DNA from: Cryphonectria parasitica EP155
Taxonomy: Eukaryota > Ascomycota > Sordariomycetes > Diaporthales > Cryphonectriaceae
Assembly (NCBI RefSeq): GCF_011745365.1
Contig: NW_024468909.1
Span: 6,820,001-6,884,000 of the forward strand
Direction: 5' to 3'
DNA length: 64,000 bases
The notes under the pieces were generated by a model. That model did not search any database and was not told the DNA's origin. It was given only the letters and a program-made list of their open reading frames with translations. Of this stretch, positions 32,714-46,051 are shown in pieces. Position numbers and translations under genes: made by a program. The stretch's first letter is position 1. Each line of letters starts with the position of its first letter.

Positions 32714-33920
32714 TGAAACTATCTTACCGAACTTGAGGCAGAAACTCGGAAATCACTCACTGCACCTCAACACGCAGATAAGAGTGGCAACCGCGGGGGT
32801 TCTGGACTTAACGGCAGTTTGAACCTCAGCACAGGGGGTCTTCTGTGCATCACGCATTCCGTTCTTCACCAACAGCCCCCCTCCCCCCCTTCCTCTCCCC
32901 AAACCCCCTTTGAGAAAGCGGGCGGGCCGCAACGGAACGTCGGAAATGGCGAGGATGCTTTATGATTCCTGGACGAAGTTCAATGACGATCGATACCCAA
33001 CAAATCTGAACGGCATTCTACGCACAGCCTCCGCACTAGGTCAGACGGACAAGGTGTCACACACCACAGGGAGAAAGACGAAGAGGGTTTGCTGGTGATG
33101 CACCACAACACGGCGCATGCTCACCCATTCTGATCATCACATTTACAATCATGGCGGACGGCGTTTTCAGAGCCGCGCGCTCGGCATTCGGAAATTATGG
33201 CTCTCCAAAACAAAAACAAAAATGGTGTCGGGGCTGGCAAAAAGATTTAGGAATCGGGCCGGCGGGTATAGACTTCGGTCGCGACCTTGGACGAAGTTTA
33301 ATTGATTTAGGTCTTGTTTCTATCTGTCCAAACAGCTTACAGAGATATCTGCTCCTATGATACTGGTGCCAGGGCCAATTTTAGGTATTTGTGTAATGGA
33401 AGATTATGGATATCCATTCTTGTCTAGACCATGCACGAGCAGCAATGTTTTTGAGATAAGCCATTCCTCTTAGTATAGTATCAATGCCTCAGGAGCATGG
33501 CTCGTGGAATTCAGGAACAGTGTACTCAAAAGGGCCCGCCTCGAGCTGTGATGAGCACCGCCGACGACCCTTGTCTACCCAATCAATGTTTATTACAAGC
33601 CGTACTTGCGGCCTATGTACGTGGCGTATTAATTGCGCGCAGCAGCACCAAGCATGCCAGGGGACGTATTGCCACCCTCTTTTGTCTAAGTTTGTTGGTA
33701 TCAACCTTTGTGTTCCCCAGCGCCGCCCCCCCCCCCCACCCCCCTGGGGCGATCGTCACAGAATTATTAAAGATTTTCTGAAGCAAGCAACCTCCAATCC
33801 GAGGAATCCACCAGTATGCCTGTCCGGTGTTCAAAAGGGACCAAATCTTTTCACCACATCTTAGGGTGCGTATACAGAGGTCAAACCCCCCCCCCCCCCC
33901 CTCTACAGACCAGTCCTTAT
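32714..33920. other. Convergent 3' spacer between nmrA and ERG2
   Basis: About 1.2 kb with no supported gene. It contains two C homopolymers (33726-33737 and 33886-33901) and a short GGACGAAGTT phrase that occurs twice (near 32971 and 33289). Short open frames have no recognisable motif. Confidence 0.55.
33886..33901. repeat. 16-base C homopolymer beside the ERG2 stop codon
   Basis: The run ends 20 bases past the stop of ERG2, so in the ERG2 transcript it would be a 16-G run in the 3'-UTR. It is one of nine G:C runs of at least 12 bases in the window. Confidence 0.9.
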
Positions 33921-34740
33921 TTAGAACTTCCCGATGGCCAGGTTCCCGAGCATCTCGCGGCCGGTGACCCAGGTGGTGCGCCACAGGGTGGGGAAGTCGA
34001 GAGTGCTGCTCAGGCCGTCGGCAAAGCCGAAGAAGAGCATGGGAGGGATCCAGCCGCGGGCGTACTCGAGGGCAAAGCAGCCCTCGGGCATGCGGTACTG
34101 CTTGGCGGTGCCGCGGACAAGGTGGTGTACGCTGCCCTGGGGGTAGACTTCGGGCTCGTACTCGCCGGGGACGTAGGCGAGCTGCTCGCCTGAGAGGATG
34201 TGGAAGTAGTCGTCGGCTGTGTGGCGGCCTGTGTGGCCTTCTGTTCCTACGGCGGTGCCGAAGATGATGAGGTACTCGGTGACGCCTGATAATCTTGTGT
34301 TATTTTTTTTATTTTTTTTTGGCCGAAATCAAGAAGAAAGAGAAGGAAAAAGAAATAGGTTTGAAGGTTTGGTTTGCCGCGTGCTCTCGGGGATGGGGGC
34401 CAGATAGGAAGAGAAAGGTAGAAGGAGGAGGGAGAGAGGAAGATTACATACTCGCGTGGATGATGTACATGGCGCCCATGGCACCGCCGGCGTTGTTAAA
34501 GACCCATTCCTCGTCCAGATTCACATGGGCCGCGGTGCTGGGCTGGGTGTGCAGCTCGTCGACAATGTATTTGACGACGGAGCGCGTATCGTTGCCGTGG
34601 GCCGCGATGCCGCGGCGGGCGAGATCGTGCAGGTGGTCTGGGTGGAAGATGTAGAAGGACTCGAGGTGGCCGTCGAGGAAGTAGAACAGGGGGCTGAGCA
34701 GGCCCACGAGGAGGGCGAGCAGGGTGAGGACGCGAGCCAT
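33921..34740 (-). CDS. ERG2: C-8 sterol isomerase (ERG2/sigma-1 receptor family)
   Basis: Two minus-strand exons, 34740-34452 and 34285-33921, give 217 residues, close to yeast Erg2 (222). The N-terminus [21 protein letters not shown] is a membrane anchor in the ER. The ergosterol enzyme moves the delta-8 double bond of fecosterol to delta-7. The family core is seen as FIF-type [59 protein letters not shown] (read in pieces), [14 protein letters not shown] and [16 protein letters not shown]. The 166-base intron (GTATGT...CAG) splits the Ser codon in HASVTEY and contains AT- and purine-rich runs. It shares a 704-base divergent spacer with CSL4. Confidence 0.95.
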
Positions 34741-35444
34741 TGTTTGGTTTTGTTTTCTATGGTAGCACGTTGTTGAATTAGCTTTTACTTTGGACTCGGT
34801 CTTTTCGTCTTTTCTTCTATTTTGAATCCTCTTCTTTCCTCCTTTGCTTTCTAACAACCTCTTGAAACGGGTGCTGTATGTCGTATGGAGGAGAATAGGA
34901 CAAGCGACTAACAAACAATTGGTGCGCCGCGGTGTGATCGTGCAGGAGGATACTGCTTTGGTAAGATGGTGGTGGTGGCGGTAGTGGTGGTGTACTGATG
35001 TGGTGGTGTGTGATGGGCAATGTAGGATGGGCGGTGTGCTGCTGTGAATAAAGGACCCCTACAGATTTTTGGATTTTTTGGCGTCATCTCCTGCTTGTCC
35101 GGACAGGGGAGAGGTACCAGAGCTTCTAAAGCTTCTTTCCTATTGCAGGGTCCCTACAGTCACCCTATCCTTATCTAATCTGTTGCCCTGGCGGGTCAGG
35201 TACACTGACGTGGTACCAAAGCCACGGGAATACTTGCGTAGCGCCATAGTAAGTTAGTGGTGGTTTTCCTCGAGGGCCCCGCTAAAATTTCCCTAGCTGC
35301 TGCGTTTGCCAAACGACATCACTGTTTTCGACCACCATCTTGGAATCGTTGTACAGTTCGGTCTCGTAACGTCCGTCCTTTTAACGCCCGGCTTGCGATC
35401 ACAGAGCACTACATCTCTACGCAAACCAATTGCACTCCTCATCA
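34741..35444. promoter_or_regulatory. Divergent promoter region of ERG2 and CSL4
   Basis: The 704 bases separate two head-to-head genes. A TGGTGG/GGCGGTAG triplet-rich block lies near 34966-35035. No clear TATA box or sterol-response element was identified. Confidence 0.5.
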
Positions 35445-36215
35445 ATGGCAGCGACCGCCTCGATCGTGCTGCCAGGCCAGCTCCTCGGCCCCGCCAACAG
35501 ATATCGCCCCGGCCCAGGCGTGCATCTCCACGAGTCCAACCTGTACAGCTCCCTCCTCGGCGCAGTTATTGTCTCTGAGCCCGACTCCTCTTCGAAGTCG
35601 TCGGCAACGAACAGAGGTCCCGCAAAGCGGCTGACCAAGATCACGGCTTCCCTCCACAGCAGCAGCGGTACTGGCGCCGCGGCAAGCGAGCTCCCCACCA
35701 TCTCAGTCAGCCGCTCCGTGACGCCCAAGAGGCAGCGTGAGGTCCTGCCACAGGTCGGGAACGTGGTGCTGTGCCGTGTCACGCGCATCACCCCACGCCA
35801 GGCCGTCGCTTCCATCCTGGTCTGCGGCGAGACGGTCCTGGAAGCCGAGTGGCAGGGCGTAATCCGCGTGCAGGACGCGCGGGCCACAGAGAAGGATCGG
35901 GTCAAGGTTTATGAGAGCTTCAGGCCGGGGGACATTGTGCGGGCCTCGGTGGTGAGTCTTTCCCACTTTTTTTCCTTTATTCAATGGTTGTTGTGTGTGG
36001 GGCAGGGGCGATTACTGATGATGGACGTATGGGGGTGTGTGCAGATCTCCCTTGGTGACCAGGCAAATTATTATTTGTCTACGGCGAGCAACGAGTTTGG
36101 CGTCATTATGGCGGTTAGTGAGGCTGGCAATGCCATGTACCCGGTCTCGTGGAAGGAATACAAGGATCCGGAAACCGGACTGAGCGAGGCGAGGAAGGTC
36201 GCGAAGCCGTACTGA
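35445..36215 (+). CDS. CSL4: Exosome complex cap subunit Csl4
   Basis: Two exons, 35445-35951 and 36045-36215, give 225 residues. The protein opens with the Csl4 N-terminal domain (IVLPGQLLGPANRYRPGPG and GAVIVSEP), which packs on the exosome ring. The middle S1 RNA-binding barrel reads VLPQVGNVVLCRVTRITPRQ through FRPGDIVRASVISLGD. The C-terminus (NEFGVIMAVSEAGNAMYPVSW) is the family's end. Csl4 is one of three cap subunits that guide RNA into the 3'-5' exosome in nucleus and cytoplasm. An insertion of about 45 residues rich in Ser sits between the N-terminal domain and the S1 domain. The 93-base intron (GTGAGT...CAG) falls inside the S1 domain. The start is the first ATG of the frame. Confidence 0.93.
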   Translation: MAATASIVLPGQLLGPANRYRPGPGVHLHESNLYSSLLGAVIVSEPDSSSKSSATNRGPAKRLTKITASLHSSSGTGAAASELPTISVSRSVTPKRQREVLPQVGNVVLCRVTRITPRQAVASILVCGETVLEAEWQGVIRVQDARATEKDRVKVYESFRPGDIVRASVVSLSHFFSFIQWLLCVGQGRLLMMDVWGCVQISLGDQANYYLSTASNEFGVIMAVSEAGNAMYPVSWKEYKDPETGLSEARKVAKPY

Positions 36216-39200
36216 GGCTGGGACGAGTCATCAGGAGACCGAGACTTTGACCGTCAAACGAGTTCGTCGAAGACTGGCGAGGACGGCGAAGTGCCTTTTG
36301 TGTAGACCAAAGCATCCTCGAAAGACCACGCCGCCGTGTTGAGATAGCTTCCAACACCCCTTCGATTGGCGTACACGCTCTGTGCGGCGCGGGTTGTGAC
36401 GCGGCCGCAGAAGGGGACAAAGTGAAGCGCCCATCGCAGATGTTGTCTGGTCTATAGTCCCTGGCACAAGCAGAGGCTTTGTCGTTGCCGCCGTGATTCA
36501 GAGAATTCAAAAGGTCCCTGGGGCGGAGGGCAGGACAAGGTCCATGTCAGCACTGCTGCCAAGCAGCGAGGTTCTGATTGTGTGATTGGGGGAAAGCATT
36601 CAATCCTCATCACCTCACCTCACCCACTAGCTACTTCTGGTTGTGTACGACCGGCAAGTGGCTTCGGACTATGGACTCAAGGTGCCAGGGCGGCATAGAG
36701 GATATGCCCTTTCTCGAATCGCAGAAGAGGCGAGGATTGCATGTCACATAAGTCCAGGGGATATCTATAGATCCACCTCGAAAGGCAGGCCTCCCCATAG
36801 AGGAATGTTCAAACGTGCAGACTCCAGCAGGAGAAAGGGCTGTGGACTCCAGACCCTTAGAGCAAAACTAAAAGTATCAACATGACCAATTTATACCTCG
36901 CTTGCTTTTTCTCCGCTTTCGGCCGGGAGTACATGAGATTGAAGGCTGTTCGATATAAGGGCACACCGTCAACGGAAAATATGAATAGACCTTCGTCTCA
37001 AGTTCATTCTCAAAGCAACAAGAACATTACTTATCGTCTGCTTTCTAATGGAGTCTGTTATAATCTTCTTCGGCATCATTTGCGTCTGTTAACGCAACAG
37101 AAGATTGCTATATTCAATCCCATTCAAATGAGCTTGTCTAAGACTGCCTATATCCCTGGTACTTACAGGGGCATTTTAGGTTCAACTGGGTTTACATGCG
37201 ATAGCTTGTATACTGGTTGGCTTTCATAAGCAATGCACGAAATCTGTTGCGGAGACTATGTTGAGACCCTTACTACTCTTCACTCTTATACATTTACCCC
37301 CCCCCCCCCCCAACCCTCCCCCGGACTTCTTTTGTGATTAGGGAAAACAGCTAAGAATACGAACCAAAAACCAAAACCGTGAGCATCGCATCATCTGACA
37401 CGTCGACGAATCCTCAGCATTTCCTTACGAACTCCGTCTGACACCGCACTTTGAGAAACGGAAATGAGACTAGAGTTCCGTATCTTCCATACATACCGAC
37501 TTCCGGAGAATTCGGTGCTGACACGGAAGCGGTCCAACAAGTACCGAAATCTGACATGCAGCTCGAAATCCGTTCCGACCCTGGAACAATGCTGGTTCGC
37601 TTTCGCTTGTGGGACTAGAGAAATTCGACAGATCCCCAAGTCGGATCTCGGGCCTGACGTTGGGATCCTGCGTGAGTAAGACTTATGGCGGATCTGAGAC
37701 GCCACCCCGGGCCTTGCCTGGAGCGGGTCATAGGTCTCGTATCTTGCGGTCTGGCTTTTTTCACGCACACACAAGACTTGCTGTTGTGACATGGGGCAAG
37801 CTGGCTGCTCAGTCATACCATGGTGATGACCAAAGATAAAGAGTTGTCTGTTTTGGTTAGCAGAAAACTACGTTACACATCCATATAGTGCTGATGATTC
37901 TTCTTGTTGGTGTTACTGAGACAAGGTCAGATGTTCGGTCTATTCATCCGAACCTCTCCTTGCATGTATCCCTCTCGGGCGTGTGCAGACCCTGTCTAAC
38001 ACGGCGTGTTTTGTATTCTTTGGATGCCGTCTTAGCCGATCGATAGGCCTTGTTTCGCTGATTACTGTAGCAGTCGTCAAGGGAGATAAGACAGGTAGAG
38101 AACTGAAGCTGTTCATTTATTCATGTCTGCTTTTCAGTTTCGAGAAGAGGCACGGTCGTAAGTGGCTGGTAGGTAACGATGGACAAGATTGATTTTCATC
38201 AGGTTAATCTGTCTGTCAAACACGATTGGGAAAATGATGCAGAAGGTGGTAGATAGTAACAGCGGCAATATTCAATTAGAGAGATCCACTGTCTAACGGC
38301 TTTTGACTCTTTTTTTCTTTCTTTTTTCTTCTTTTCTCTTTTTTTTTTTTTTTTGACTGATAACAACAAAGTCCACGCCCTTGTCAACGGAGACCGGCTG
38401 GCATCATGGACCGGATCCCGATTCTTGAAGTTGACCAGGAAGCAATCCTCCCTCGCTCTCGGTCCCGTAATGTACAGGGAGGATTTCAAAATATTGAAAG
38501 GCCCAGAACATCTTCTGAACTTATATCCACCCCCTCCCCCTCCCCAAAGTCCTCTTCCTTCTTTCCATCCGAAGTTTGCTTACTACTCTAAGTCAATCGT
38601 ACTATCTGTACATGCGGCTTTACCGGAGATATACGCAGGATCCTAGTTCCTAGCTCGGATCGGTACAGACCCGCTGTGGATCTCGCCCGAGAGACAAGAA
38701 GAAAATGTCTTGGTGGTGGGAAGCCAAGTTGAAAGCCAAGTCTGCACAAGGGCAAATGATTATGTATGCATCGAGCTGGCGGTTCTTCGTCCCCTGTTTA
38801 AGTCAAGCCACAGATTGTCCGACGGAGTTTATCACAATTCAAGTCGAGTAGTGATGACAGACCACACGCAAGAACCACTTCGCCATTGTCATTCTATGCA
38901 TGTGGGTTTCTTCTTTGCCATGGAGTTACTTCACCCAATCCGACCTCCGTTCCACCCCTCAAGTATTGGTCCTCACACCTTGAGAGAAGGAAGGGCAGAG
39001 AGCACAACCAAAAAGACTCTGGGGTGAACATTTGAAGTTCTTGTAGCATGCTTTAGATTTCCATGACTTTTCCACTTCCTTACACCCATGTGGGCATCGC
39101 CACACTTACACAACTTTCCTTGGGCGTCATACATGCATAGCTCCGAGAGGGTCCCTAAGTCACAAAGGGATCTAGGCAGCGTACGGGAATACCACAGCGT

Positions 39201-39919
39201 CTTTGGGGGGGGGGGGTGACCGCCTTCTCGCTAGCCACTTTGCCTCTTACATTAGCGCGCCAACGACAACGGCAGGAGAACATTTGAAGCACATTTCGAC
39301 CGGATTCCGGGGTTTACGGAACATAAGTTCCTATATACGGCCGTGGGGGAAACAGAAGCGTCAGAGATTCTTCCAGTACCGTCATTTGCCATCCCCGCCA
39401 CGACTCCCTTTCCCCTCCACTCTCCATATCAAACAGACAAGTCGGTGAATCCGATCTGGCGGTGGACTTTGTTTATCAATCCTGCGAAGGAAGACGAAGC
39501 TTTATTTTCGCTTTCTCGCTCTGCCCATAGTCAATATATTGTATCCGCATCGGCACCGAACACACTTTCTTTTTTGAACTGCATTTTCCGAAGGGCCTAT
39601 ACTGTCCTGGTTCAATACACCGACATCCATTAACAATTTCCGTTTGCCTCTCCGCTTGTCGGTCGCTCGTTTGCTTCGGTTAAGTAATCTTGGCTTTTTT
39701 TTTTTTTTTTTTTTTGCTCTCTTCTACATATTTTTCAGAACACCAAAGCTCTCATCTGATCGCGTGTGTCTCGAGCCTTGCCGATCTGAATTGAGCCCTG
39801 GATGAGAGAGCCCAACGTGCTTTGATCGATTCCTGGCAAAGGCGAAAGGTGGAAAGGAAATCGCCGGCCACATTGACATTATTGCGCAGCATTTTGGCAT
39901 CCACCCAAATACACACATC
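36216..39919. other. 3.7 kb spacer between CSL4 and the ABC transporter
   Basis: No supported gene. Open frames of up to 141 codons (for example 36882-37229 plus and 37391-37816 minus) show no domain or splice pattern. The region contains a 15-C run (37297-37311), a T-rich run near 38342-38354, a 12-G run (39205-39216) and a 21-T run (39695-39715), and includes the promoter of the transporter. Confidence 0.5.
39695..39715. repeat. 21-base T homopolymer upstream of the ABC transporter
   Basis: The run lies 205 bases before the start codon at 39920. Poly(dA:dT) tracts in this position often keep fungal promoters free of nucleosomes; that role here is inferred. Confidence 0.85.
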
Positions 39920-42900
39920 ATGGCACCGTCAACACCTCCACCACCACTGAGATCAAGGCCCAGCGCGGCGAGTGTGGCCAGTTATGACAGGTTCAGACAG
40001 CCCGACGACCCTCTGGCGCGGGTGAACTCGCAGGGGTCTGAACGGGACGAGATCGAGGACGAGGTCGCGGTTGCCGAGGCAGCATTCGAGGGACGCACTT
40101 TGGAAGGTGCCAACAAGGAGGATCCTGCTGCTGCTGCTGCTGCTGCCACTGCTGCCACTGTTGCTGACAATGACGACTATGACGACGGGTTCCCGGACAA
40201 CGATCGTTCTGAAACCGACAGCGGGTTTGAAAAGGAAAAGGACAGAGTGGACCAAGACATCGAGGAGCGACACAACGTCCAGCGCATGCAGAGCTGCGCA
40301 ACTGATGTGACCGCCACCACCCAGGCGACAGGACATGCTGTTGGGGAGGACGACAAGAAGAAGACCTGGTCCCAGAGGCTCAACCCGCTGAAGTGGGGCG
40401 CCATACCGCCTGTGCCCGAGGAGAGGGAGGTGTCACACGAATACCAGGCCAGCTTTTTCAGCAAGCTCTTCTTCACGTGGCAAGGGCCGCTCATGCGCAC
40501 CGGCTACAGGCGGCCCCTGCAGCAGAACGACGTCTGGAAGGTGAACCCGGACCGCACTGTGCAGAAGATGACCGATGCGGTCGAGGCAGCCTTCCACAGA
40601 CGCGTCGCCAAGGGCCAAAAGCACGCGCTCGTCAGGGCCATCAACGAGGTTTTTTTCAAAGAGTTCTGGTTGGGCGGTTTATGTCAGCTCTTGGCCACCC
40701 TGTTCCAGGTCTTTGCGCCTTTTACGCTGCGGTACCTGATCGCCTATGCGACCGAGGCCTACGAGGCCGCGGCAACGGGGTCACCACAGCCCAATATTGG
40801 CAAGGGCATTGGCTTGGTCTTTGGCGTCACCTTCATGCAGATCTGCCAGACCCTTTGCACCAACCACTTCATCTATAGGGGCATGTTGGTGGGCGGTCAG
40901 GCCAGAGCGGCCCTCATCAGCCTGATCTACGCAAAGTCCATGGTTGTTTCGGGGCGGGCTAGGGCAGGAGGACTGGCCTTGGCCGACAGCCCTGGGAACG
41001 CGACGAACGGCACAGAGGAAGGGGAAGCAACAGCCCAGGACAAGGCGGGAAAGAAGAGCAAGAAGAGCAAGAAGGGTGAGAAAGGTGGACCACCAGGCAA
41101 GGCTGGGGTCATGGGCGATGGCATCGGCTGGGGCAATGGTCGTGTCGTCAGCCTGATGAGCGTCGACACCTACCGTGTCGACCAGGCCTGCGGTCTCTTC
41201 CACATGGTCTGGACGGCTCCGATCTCGTGTGTCATCACCCTGGTTTTGTTGCTCATCAACCTATCCTACAGTGCCCTCTCCGGCTTCGCTCTTCTGGTTA
41301 TCGGACTGCCGCTTCTCACCAAGTCTATCAAGAGTCTGTTCCGCCGTCGACAGGGTATCAACAAGATCACTGATCAACGCGTCAGCCTGACCCAGGAGAT
41401 CCTTCAAGCGGTCCGCTTCGTCAAGTATTTCGGCTGGGAGAGCTCGTTCCTCAACCGCCTGAGCGAACTACGCGGCAAGGAGATCGGCATGATCCAGAGG
41501 CTCATGGCGATCCGGAACGGCATCATGGCCGTGTCCATCTCGCTGCCCATTTTTGCATCCATGCTCTCCTTCATCACCTTCACCCTGTCGCACCACGGCC
41601 TGGAGGCATCCACTGTGTTCTCGTCTCTAGCCCTGTTCAACGGCCTGCGGGTGCCTCTGAACTTACTGCCCCTGGTTATTGGACAGGTCACGGATGCGTG
41701 GAATTCCCTGAAGCGCATCCAGGAGTACCTGCTTCTCGAGGAGCAGACAGATGAGGCTACATTTGACCCCGAGGCTGTCGACGCTGTCGAGCTACGGCAT
41801 GCTTCATTCACATGGGAGAGAACACCGACACAGGATCTAGACAAGATCTCTGCGATGGCCGGGCCAGGAGGAAAGAAGAACGGAGACAAGAAGGCCGAGA
41901 AGAAGGCTGCCAAGGCCAAGAACGCCACAGCGCCGGATGAACAGGGAAGCGTGGATGGAGATGGCGAGAAAGTCATCGAGGACCGCGAGCCTTTCAAATT
42001 GAAGGATCTCAACTTTGGCATCGGGAGGAACGAGCTCGTGGCTGTCATCGGCACAGTCGGCAGTGGCAAGACTTCGCTTCTCGCTGCCCTTGCAGGCGAT
42101 ATGCGCAGGACGAATGGAGAAGCCGTCTTGGGCGCCTCGAGGGCCTTTTGTCCCCAATCGGCTTGGATTCAGAACTCTACAGTCAAGGAGAACATCTTGT
42201 TCGGCAAACCCATGGACCGCTCGTGGTATAAGCAGGTCATCAAAGCGTAAGTATTTTTTCCACTCCCCACATCTCCCTGGCCAGTCTCATTATTCTACTT
42301 TTCTGGCCATATCCCATCCGCTGCCACTGACTGATATTCGTTACAGGTGCGCCCTCCAACCTGATCTTGACATGCTGCCCAGTGGCGACGCTACCGAGAT
42401 AGGTGAGAGAGGTATCACGATCTCTGGTGGTCAGAAGCAGAGACTCAATATTGCACGTGCTATCTACTTTGACGCCGATATCATTCTCATGGACGACCCT
42501 CTCAGCGCCGTGGACGCCCATGTCGGTCGGCACATCTTCGACAACGCAATCCTGGGCCTGCTCAAAGACAAGTGTCGGATCCTCGCCACTCATCAGCTGT
42601 GGGTCCTGAATCGGTGTGATCGCATCATCTGGATGGACCAGGGCAAGATCCAGGCCATCGACACCTTTGACAATCTGATGAGGGACAACACTGGGTTTCA
42701 ACAGCTTATGGAGTCGACTGCCGTCGAGGAGAAGAGGGAGGAGGGCGAGGGAATAACCCAGGCTGTCGACGCCAATGACACCAAGGGCAAGAAAAAGAAG
42801 AAAGCCAAGGGTCTCATGCAGAGCGAGGAGCGTGCCGTCTCTACCGTTCCGTGGTCTGTCTACCTTGACTTTTTACGGGCATCCGGAAGTGTTCTCAACG

Positions 42901-44785
42901 GACCGCTCGTCCTCGGGGTCCTCGTGATCGCGCAGGCATCCAACGTCATCAGCGGCTTGTGGCTCTCCTGGTGGACCTCGAACAAGTACGACCTCAGCAT
43001 GGGAACATATATTGGCATCTATGCCGGCCTGGGTGCCTGCCAGGCAACCCTCATGTTTTCCTTCATGGTCTCCCTCACCGTGGTGGGCACCCGCGCCTCT
43101 AAGACTATGCTACGCCTGGCCATCACGCGAGCCCTGCGCGCCCCCATGTCCTTTTTCGACACAACACCCCTGGGCCGCATCACAAACCGCTTCTCGAGAG
43201 ACGTCGATGTCATGGACAACTCCTTGTCGGATGCTATGCGCATGTACTTCTTCTCTGTTTCGGGCATCCTGTCCACCTTTGCCCTTATCATTGCGTTCTT
43301 CCATTATTTTGCCATCGCCCTGGTTCCGATGTTTTTCTTGTTCCTCTTTGCGACGTCTTTCTATCGTGCCTCTGCGCGCGAGATCAAGCGGTTTGAAGCT
43401 GTTCTTCGGTCAAACGTGTTTGCCAGGTTTGGCGAAGGCCTCAGCGGTGTAAGTGCCACTTTGAAATTATATCATTCTTTGGAAAGTCTGTTAGGAGGGG
43501 GGGAGAGAGAGACAAATAACTGATTTCCATCATACAGGTGGCGACCATCCGTGCATATGGCCTCAAGGATCGCTTCATCGAGGAACTTCGTGTTGCCATC
43601 GACGAGATGAACGCAGCTTACTATCTCACCTTCAGCAACCAGCGGTGGCTGTCAGTGCGGCTTGATGCTGTCGGCAACGCCTTGGTATTTACCACAGGCA
43701 TCCTCGTGGTCACGTCTCGGTTCAGCGTAGCCCCCTCGATCGGCGGTCTCGTGCTTAGCTACATCCTGGCCACCGTGCAGATGATCCAGTTCACAGTGCG
43801 ACAGCTCGCTGAGGTCGAGAACGGCATGAACTCTGTGGAGCGGCTGCGGTACTACGGCACGCAGCTCGAAGAGGAGGCGCCGCTGCACACGATCGAGGTG
43901 CGGCCGACGTGGCCCGAGAAGGGTGAGATCGTCTTCGATAATGTCGAGATGCGCTACCGCGACGGCCTGCCCCTGGTCCTTAAGGGGCTGGACATGCACG
44001 TACGCGGAGGAGAACGCATCGGAATTGTCGGCAGGACGGGCGCCGGCAAGTCGAGCATCATGTCGACGCTGTTCCGCCTCGTGGAGATCAGCGCCGGCCA
44101 CATCACGATCGACGGCGTCGACATCTCGACCGTCGGGCTCAACGACCTGCGCAAGAGGCTCGCCATCATCCCTCAGGACCCTACCCTCTTCCGCGGCACG
44201 GTGCGGAGCAACCTGGACCCATTCCACGAGCACACCGACCTCGCGCTGTGGTCCGCGCTCCGCCAGGCCGACCTGGTGCCCAAGGATGCAGAGCTAAGCG
44301 GCGCCTCCAACACGGGCCGTGATCCGAGTCGCATCCACCTCGACACCGTGGTCGAGGAGGATGGACTCAACTTCTCCCTGGGCCAGCGGCAGCTCATGGC
44401 GCTGGCCCGGGCCCTCGTCCGCGGCAGCCAGATCATCGTGTGCGACGAGGCCACCTCCAGCGTCGACATGGACACCGACGACAAGATTCAGGCCACCATC
44501 GCGAGCGGGTCCCGCGGCAAGACGCTTCTGTGCATTGCACACAGGCTGCGCACCATCATCGGGTACGACCGCATCTGTGTTATGGACCAGGGCCGTATTG
44601 CTGAGCTAGACTCGCCGCTTGCCTTGTGGAAGATGGAGGGGGGCATCTTCCGGGGGATGTGCGAGAGGAGCGGGATCCGGATGGAGGATATCAGTGGTGC
44701 GAGGGAGGATCTTAAATTAGCAGAGGGTGAGAATGGGGAGAGTGCTGGGACTGATGATGTGGTCGATGAGAAGAAGGACGAGTGA
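39920..44785 (+). CDS. ABCC-family multidrug/organic-anion transporter (Yor1-like)
   Basis: Three exons, 39920-42246, 42347-43448 and 43538-44785, give 1558 residues with the full TMD-NBD-TMD-NBD order. NBD1 has Walker A GTVGSGKT (from about 711), signature SGGQKQR (from about 802) and Walker B ILMDDP, where the catalytic Glu is replaced by Asp, as is usual in ABCC proteins. NBD2 has GRTGAGKS (from about 1308), FSLGQRQ (signature serine about 1423) and IVCDEAT with the Glu kept, so it is the hydrolytic site. The H-loops are LATHQLW and IAHRLRT. There is no extra N-terminal TMD0, which points to Yor1-type exporters of xenobiotics at the plasma membrane. Two Lys-rich insertions are notable, one inside the first TMD (KKSKKSKKGEKGG) and one before Walker A of NBD1. 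The acidic N-terminus has a polyalanine run. Confidence 0.93.
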
Positions 44786-45908
44786 AGGAGAAGATGGCAT
44801 CAAGATCATTCTCAACGAAGGGAAAGAGCAGACATGCATAATGATGAGGGGAGGGCAAAGAAAGAGTATGTGCATAACGTGACCTAAACGGCCCATATAA
44901 AGCTCGAGGTCCGATCGGATATACATAAAAGGATATTGTCATGGTTCATAACTGGCACTTCTGGGCCCGGAGGGGAGAAAACGCATTATAGGGGTTTAGG
45001 AGGGAGATGATTCAGAAATCTAGGAAAGGACATTTAGCCTTTGGTCAAGACAGAAGGTCGAAAACGAAGTACATATATGAATGGGTTGTGAATCCCTTTT
45101 TGTGGAGTGCATTCGTCAGTCCGTTCTCATGTGCAGCAGATAGCAGTGATATGCAGAGCAAGCTGGACACCGAAATTGATAGCATATTCTAGCCAATGGG
45201 TGTGATTTGTATCAGCAGGATGTTGCTAGTTCTAGCTGACTGAAAGAATGGGTGTTCCGTCTCTACTATATGATATTTTCCTTTGTACGTAATTATTTGT
45301 TCGCGCAGTTACTGTTATGTTACTCACTCCATTCTTAGATTCAGCACAAGAGCAACAAGTATTGAACCCTGAACATTATCGTGAAGGTCCCTTTTATCAC
45401 TCCTATTTAGTATGCTTGCCTCGAGAAGTCAGCTTGACTCGTTAGGCGCCCACGGAAGAAGGCATTCCATCCCGAGTAACAGTATCCGAGTCAGTAGGAC
45501 GTAGCTCGTGTCTCTCTACTAACTTGAAACCAGACCGTATTTTAGGGGTCTACCACATCATACGATGTAGTTTTTTTTTTCCCTTTCATCGGTGAAGGGA
45601 CTGGGACTCCTGACCCTGTCGACTCGTCAGTAAACATCAGGGCTGACCAGCTTCACTCGCCGGGATCACCATGGAATCCATGCTACGCAAAGGGTTGGGT
45701 GGTTTAAAGTTGCCCCATGCGCAACCCCACAATGCAGCCTCACTGGCATCGATCTGGGATTCTCGCGTTGATGCCCATCAAGTAAATATCCATTCAAGGG
45801 TTGCCGTTTGTGTGGGTCCAAGTCGCATTGAGTATTGAGAAAAATATCGAGAGATCGTCCTCGGGCTTCATGCTCATCTTGCTTGGACATTCATGCCCGG
45901 CCGGCGGC

Positions 45909-45926
45909 GGGGGGGGGGGGGGGGGG
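45909..45926. repeat. 18-base G homopolymer
   Basis: This is the longest G:C run in the window. It lies 256 bases upstream of the aquaporin start codon, within its probable promoter. Confidence 0.9.
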
Positions 45927-46051
45927 AAACACCCCTTGTGGGCAGGGAAGGTCAAACTGGCCTGAATGGCGGTAAAGGGATCATCAGTTGCGTAAAAATC
46001 ATGGTGGGCGAATTCGGCATTGTTGTTTGTGCAACGGCTGAGATGTTTAGG

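Noticed and set aside
36882..37229. 115-codon plus-strand frame, AT-rich
   Set aside because: Composition unlike genes in the window and no family resemblance.
37391..37816. 141-codon minus-strand frame in the CSL4-ABC spacer
   Set aside because: No recognisable domain and no supporting start context; likely chance.
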